Shown: piece by piece, positions 60,796 through 64,000 of the stretch
Numbering within the stretch: position 1 is the first letter of the stretch
How the letters are laid out: the number at the start of each line of letters is the position of its first letter
Source: Mesonia maritima
GTDB lineage: Bacteria > Bacteroidota > Bacteroidia > Flavobacteriales > Flavobacteriaceae
Assembly: GCF_042433895.1 (NCBI RefSeq)
Contig: NZ_JBHLUA010000012.1
Location: 310,001-374,000, forward strand
DNA length: 64,000 nucleotides
Direction: 5' to 3'
Notes under the pieces: model-generated
What the model was told of the DNA's origin: nothing
Seen by the model: the letters and a program-made list of their open reading frames with translations, nothing else
The model's database searches: none
Position numbers and translations under genes: made by a program

Positions 60796-62863
60796 TTTTT
60801 TCTTTCTTAAATTCTTTAAACAAATTATTTACAGGTAAAGCTTTAAGGTTTGAAGCTCCTCCTTCATTTTCTATTAAAAATGTTTTTCCTAGGTTTGGTT
60901 TTAATAATTCATACTCTTTTTCAGAAAGTTCTTTTTCCAACAAGGGAAATAAAACCACTTGTTCTGAAATAGATGGATAAAACTCCTGAATGATATTTTG
61001 AGAATGGTATTTATCAAACTTCTGTAATGGACTATCAATAAATACAGGAAATTTAATACCAGACTCATCAACTAAAGCTTTTAATAAAGCTGTTGCATAA
61101 AGCTGTTGCTCTCCTTTAGAAAGAGAGTCTTTATCTATAATATTCCCATTTAGATCTAAAAGATCTATATCCATTACATCTTCAATAATATTCACTCTCA
61201 CATTATGAATAAATTGCTTCTTATGCATTAACTTATTCAACCCAAGAGAAATTGATTTTTGAAGAGAGTATTTTTTCTCTTCTTTAATCTTGATAATAAG
61301 ATTATTTATTTTAGTTAACAGTTCTTGAGTGACTTTGTATTTTTTCTTATCTGTTTCAACAAGATTAAAGTTCTTCTCATATTCAACTCTAACTTTTTTA
61401 TGAGAAGCTAATTTCATCTTTAAAGCTCCCAGTTCTTCAGAAAGTTTATTTTTCTCTTCTTCAAACTCTCGTACTTTTTTATCTGCTTGAACCTTTTCTT
61501 CTCTAAACTGCTTAGCTAAATGGTTATCTTTTCTAGCTTCTGCTTGCTTAATTTTACCATTAGTTCTACTCAATAAAGCTTTGTTAGTTCTTTCTTCTTG
61601 AACTATTGAATTAAATTGGGAAAGAAAAGTGGTTTTAATATTCGCCAATATAGCTTCAAACTCCCTATATTTTTCTTCTGAAAATTCTAAAAGAATTTCT
61701 CCACTAAAATCACTCTCTTTTTGAGTAGTACGCTGCTTTAAAGTTTCTTCAACTTTCTGCTCAATATTTTTCTTTGCAGAAGCATTTAAGTTCAAGGAAT
61801 TAAGACCTTTTAGTAAATTTTGAGAAAATGCTTCTAACTCCTTATGGAGTAATTTATCATTTAAAGCACCATACAGCTCATTGCTCTCCCTATCTAATTG
61901 TTGTTTTAGGTTTTTTAAATGCTTACCAGCTATAACTAAAGGAGCTAAATCTAAAAGATCTTTTAAGCTAGATTTGATATTCTTAGAATTCTCTTTTAAT
62001 TCATCTCTTCTAATTTTTAATTCCTTTAACTGCTCTAAGGTAATTGAGTTTCCTTCCCGAATTAGCTTTTCTTGTAAACTATCACTTTTAGCATTTAGTA
62101 AAGAGATTTGTTTATCTATATCTAACTGCTTGTCTTCATTGTGAGCAATACTTTTTTCTAATTCACTTTCAGCATCTAAAAGTTCAGTCAATTTCTCTTG
62201 CTGTAATTCTGAAACTCCTCGTCTTTTCAGTTTAATTAATAAAGACTCTAGGTTTTTTTTGAGTTCTTCATACTTCTTAATACCTAATACTTCAGAATAA
62301 GCTCTACTTAAACTTCTCAACTCATTCTTAGACTTTGCTTCAGCTAATGAAACTATTTTTTCTGCATCAAAAAAGAAGAATTTTGCTATCTCTCTTGGTA
62401 ATATGAAATCATTAATAAAAACTTCATAACCCACAGATTTTGTAAGCTCATTTTCATCACCATCAATAAGAATATTTATATCTTCTTTACCTGAATCAAA
62501 ATTATAACTTCTCTTTATACTAACAGTTTTACAAGGAATAGAAGGTATTAAAAGATCTTCTAGAATGATTTCAACAGATAACAAATGTTCTGAATCTTGA
62601 TCTCTTACAGTTCTATTTAATAAAGTATTTAAATATGCATCATAACCTCCAGCATTTCGTATATCTTGTTTATACTTATCTTCTACTTGAGCCATTAGCT
62701 TACCATAGAAACACCAGATTAAAGAAGTAAGAAAAGTAGTTTTACCAAAACCATTCTTACCTGCAATAAGACTTATATTTTTATTTTTTTTATTCCTTAA
62801 GTTAATTTCATTAGAACCCTTATAAATCCTAAAATTCTTTAATTTTATTTCATCAATTTTCAT
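60779..62863 (-). CDS. dndD: DndD: SMC-like ATPase of DNA phosphorothioation
   Basis: A 694-residue protein. Walker A LIAGKNGFGKTTFLTS (about 32-47), extended coiled coils (about 215-560), signature region DSLSKGEQQLYATALL and Walker B FPVFIDSPLQKFD near the C-terminus. DndD provides ATP-driven structural change in phosphorothioation. It overlaps dndC as ATGA and dndE by 17 bp. A second, DndD-like ATPase is encoded in the convergent operon (54788-56977). Confidence 0.92.
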   Translation of the reverse strand: MKIDEIKLKNFRIYKGSNEINLRNKKNKNISLIAGKNGFGKTTFLTSLIWCFYGKLMAQVEDKYKQDIRNAGGYDAYLNTLLNRTVRDQDSEHLLSVEIILEDLLIPSIPCKTVSIKRSYNFDSGKEDINILIDGDENELTKSVGYEVFINDFILPREIAKFFFFDAEKIVSLAEAKSKNELRSLSRAYSEVLGIKKYEELKKNLESLLIKLKRRGVSELQQEKLTELLDAESELEKSIAHNEDKQLDIDKQISLLNAKSDSLQEKLIREGNSITLEQLKELKIRRDELKENSKNIKSSLKDLLDLAPLVIAGKHLKNLKQQLDRESNELYGALNDKLLHKELEAFSQNLLKGLNSLNLNASAKKNIEQKVEETLKQRTTQKESDFSGEILLEFSEEKYREFEAILANIKTTFLSQFNSIVQEERTNKALLSRTNGKIKQAEARKDNHLAKQFREEKVQADKKVREFEEEKNKLSEELGALKMKLASHKKVRVEYEKNFNLVETDKKKYKVTQELLTKINNLIIKIKEEKKYSLQKSISLGLNKLMHKKQFIHNVRVNIIEDVMDIDLLDLNGNIIDKDSLSKGEQQLYATALLKALVDESGIKFPVFIDSPLQKFDKYHSQNIIQEFYPSISEQVVLFPLLEKELSEKEYELLKPNLGKTFLIENEGGASNLKALPVNNLFKEFKKEKNVYTY

Positions 62864-64000
62864 TGTTCCAGTTCTTTCACGAAATTTTCAATTCTATTCT
62901 CAATATCATTATGAAGTCCATACTTAGAAATCATTAATGTTTTGGTTTCTTGCAGAGAAATTAGATTATCTATTAAATTATAGTAAGATACTTCTTCTCC
63001 GCAAATTTCTTTTAAAATCCTTCTCTCTGTATCATCTAAAGATTTAATATTATTAGTATCAATATCTTTATTAAATACCTCTCTATAGATTTGACCTACT
63101 GTTTTATCAAAAATCATATCTCTATTCCATATAACTTGAATAGCTATTAATTCTTGATTAGTAATTAAATTGATATGAGGTTTATCTTTTTGTACGAGTT
63201 TCTGGATTTCTAAAAGTTCCTTTAAAGTTTTGGATCTATATTCAGGTGTATAATTCCCTTGGTTATGTCCGTCCTCAGTGACAGCAGGCATACCATTTCT
63301 TCTGGTAGCCATTCTGTTTTCACTAATATTTCTATTCTCTACAAGACTATTTCTGAAGTTTAAAAGAGGGAGCATCCATTCTTGACCATTCTCAATTAAA
63401 CCAGACATAGATTTATCCTTCTTCACTACAGTACAAGTCCAACATCCAAATCTACTTTGCCCACAAGACTTATGTTCTTTATTAGTAACCACAGTAGGAC
63501 ATTCATAATCATCTGCACTTGCATCAGAGTAAATTTTAAATAATATTGAATTATCAAAACCCCAAGGGGATTTAACAGCATTTATAATATACCATATTTC
63601 TTCAACCATTAATTCCTTAATTGGAGCATACACATAAGTATTAGGTGAAGTATTATGCTTGGAAAGTCTTTTACCTTTTATTTCACGCTTTCTCATTGAG
63701 CGCTCTCTTGTGGCACTCTCTTCATACCTTGTTCCTAATAAAACTATAGCTTCACCTCTTTCGTCTAGTTGCTCTAGAAGAAAATTCGAAGTTGGTCTAA
63801 TTTTCAATTTATCTGTACACCACCTAAATGTATTATTAGGAACTGGATAACCCTTTCCTAATACATTTATCCAAAAAGATTCCTCAAGCTTAGGAGTTGT
63901 CCTTTTTACAAATATTGGTAAATTCTGGTTTCTAGCTTCTTTTTCAATTTTACTTAAAACATCATCTGTATAGGAAGAAATAACAGGGTTTTCCACCATT
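62860..64000 (-). CDS. dndC: DndC: PAPS-reductase-like sulfur transfer enzyme (5' end outside window)
   Basis: About 380 residues are seen; the 5' end is cut by the window, because family DndC proteins begin with an ATP-pyrophosphatase SGGKDST loop upstream of the VENPV segment seen here, so the ATG at 63999 is internal. Visible: FRWCTDKLKIRP, LGTRYEESATRERSM (PAPS-reductase-like), and cysteines in CGQSRFGCWTC suited to an Fe-S cluster. DndC transfers sulfur to the DNA backbone. It overlaps dndD as ATGA. Confidence 0.9.
   Translation of the reverse strand, partial: MVENPVISSYTDDVLSKIEKEARNQNLPIFVKRTTPKLEESFWINVLGKGYPVPNNTFRWCTDKLKIRPTSNFLLEQLDERGEAIVLLGTRYEESATRERSMRKREIKGKRLSKHNTSPNTYVYAPIKELMVEEIWYIINAVKSPWGFDNSILFKIYSDASADDYECPTVVTNKEHKSCGQSRFGCWTCTVVKKDKSMSGLIENGQEWMLPLLNFRNSLVENRNISENRMATRRNGMPAVTEDGHNQGNYTPEYRSKTLKELLEIQKLVQKDKPHINLITNQELIAIQVIWNRDMIFDKTVGQIYREVFNKDIDTNNIKSLDDTERRILKEICGEEVSYYNLIDNLISLQETKTLMISKYGLHNDIENRIENFVKELEQ

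Larger units (their letters stand above)
47454..64000. mobile_element. AT-rich genomic island (right end outside window)
   Basis: The island starts at a tRNA 3'-end fragment (47454-47471) and carries unknown small genes, an Xre regulator, radC, dndCDE and further defence-like genes. Its base composition is visibly more AT-rich than the core genes to the left. The reconstituted tRNA and an integrase would be expected beyond base 64000. Extent inferred. Confidence 0.6.

Noticed and set aside
63997..63999. ATG at the window edge as start of dndC
   Set aside because: Family members have an ATP-pyrophosphatase loop upstream of this residue, so the true start is outside the window.
1..64000. CRISPR array or insertion sequence with transposase
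   Set aside because: No regularly spaced repeats and no transposase-like protein were seen.

Overview
The window reads as a chromosome segment of a marine or soil member of the Flavobacteriaceae (Bacteroidota). Support comes from recognisable Bacteroidota-type proteins (conjugative transposon Tra proteins, BfmA/BtgA mobilisation protein, DUF4286, CarboxypepD_reg-type TonB receptor), many matches to the Bacteroidota -7 promoter element TAnnTTTG, and AT-rich DNA with A/T-rich leaders. The genus cannot be resolved from sequence reading alone.

Region 1 (about 1-33215) is most of an integrative and conjugative element (ICE). It carries a regulatory/replication block (HTH protein, replication-initiator-like protein, DnaC-like ATPase), a type IV secretion operon (traE, F, G, I, J, K, M, N), a mobilisation block on the other strand (coupling protein, relaxase, BfmA/BtgA protein, probable oriT), ssb and a ParB-like protein. 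No integrase is visible; it is probably to the left of the window. Cargo sits in three places: a mercury/metal block (arsR, merTP, a MerA-like oxidoreductase, a GDCCxC protein, a TonB receptor and a PepSY protein) at 2193-8326; hipB-hipA plus a 1337-residue unknown protein, with a divergent HEPN-like gene, at 16942-23968; and a candidate PD-(D/E)XK nuclease at 29213-30952. The ICE abuts a tRNA-Leu(CAA), next to which lies a truncated second tRNA-Leu(CAA).

Region 2 (33300-47450) is ordinary core chromosome: prs, rplY, pth, ribF, an HTTM-family membrane protein, serS, a TPR protein, a DUF4286 protein, rsmA, mgtE, an acyl-CoA thioesterase, a 2-hydroxyacid dehydrogenase, a VOC protein and an NAD(P)-binding protein. 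An intergenic repeat-like element lies after mgtE.

Region 3 (47454 to the end) is a very AT-rich genomic island that starts at an 18-base fragment matching a tRNA 3' end (probably tRNA-Asn), a likely attachment site. After a block of small unknown genes, an Xre regulator and radC, it carries two convergent operons. The right one, on the minus strand, is dndC-dndD-dndE (DNA phosphorothioation) followed by a GHKL ATPase and a GIY-YIG nuclease. The left one, on the plus strand, encodes a helicase with a phospholipase-D-type nuclease motif, a 71-residue protein, a DndD-like Zn-hook ATPase, a 163-residue protein with a faint DndE-like segment, and an HEPN-like protein. The known restriction genes dndFGH (dptFGH) are not in the window, so the two sets of extra genes are the best candidates here for an undescribed phosphorothioate-linked restriction or anti-phage system.
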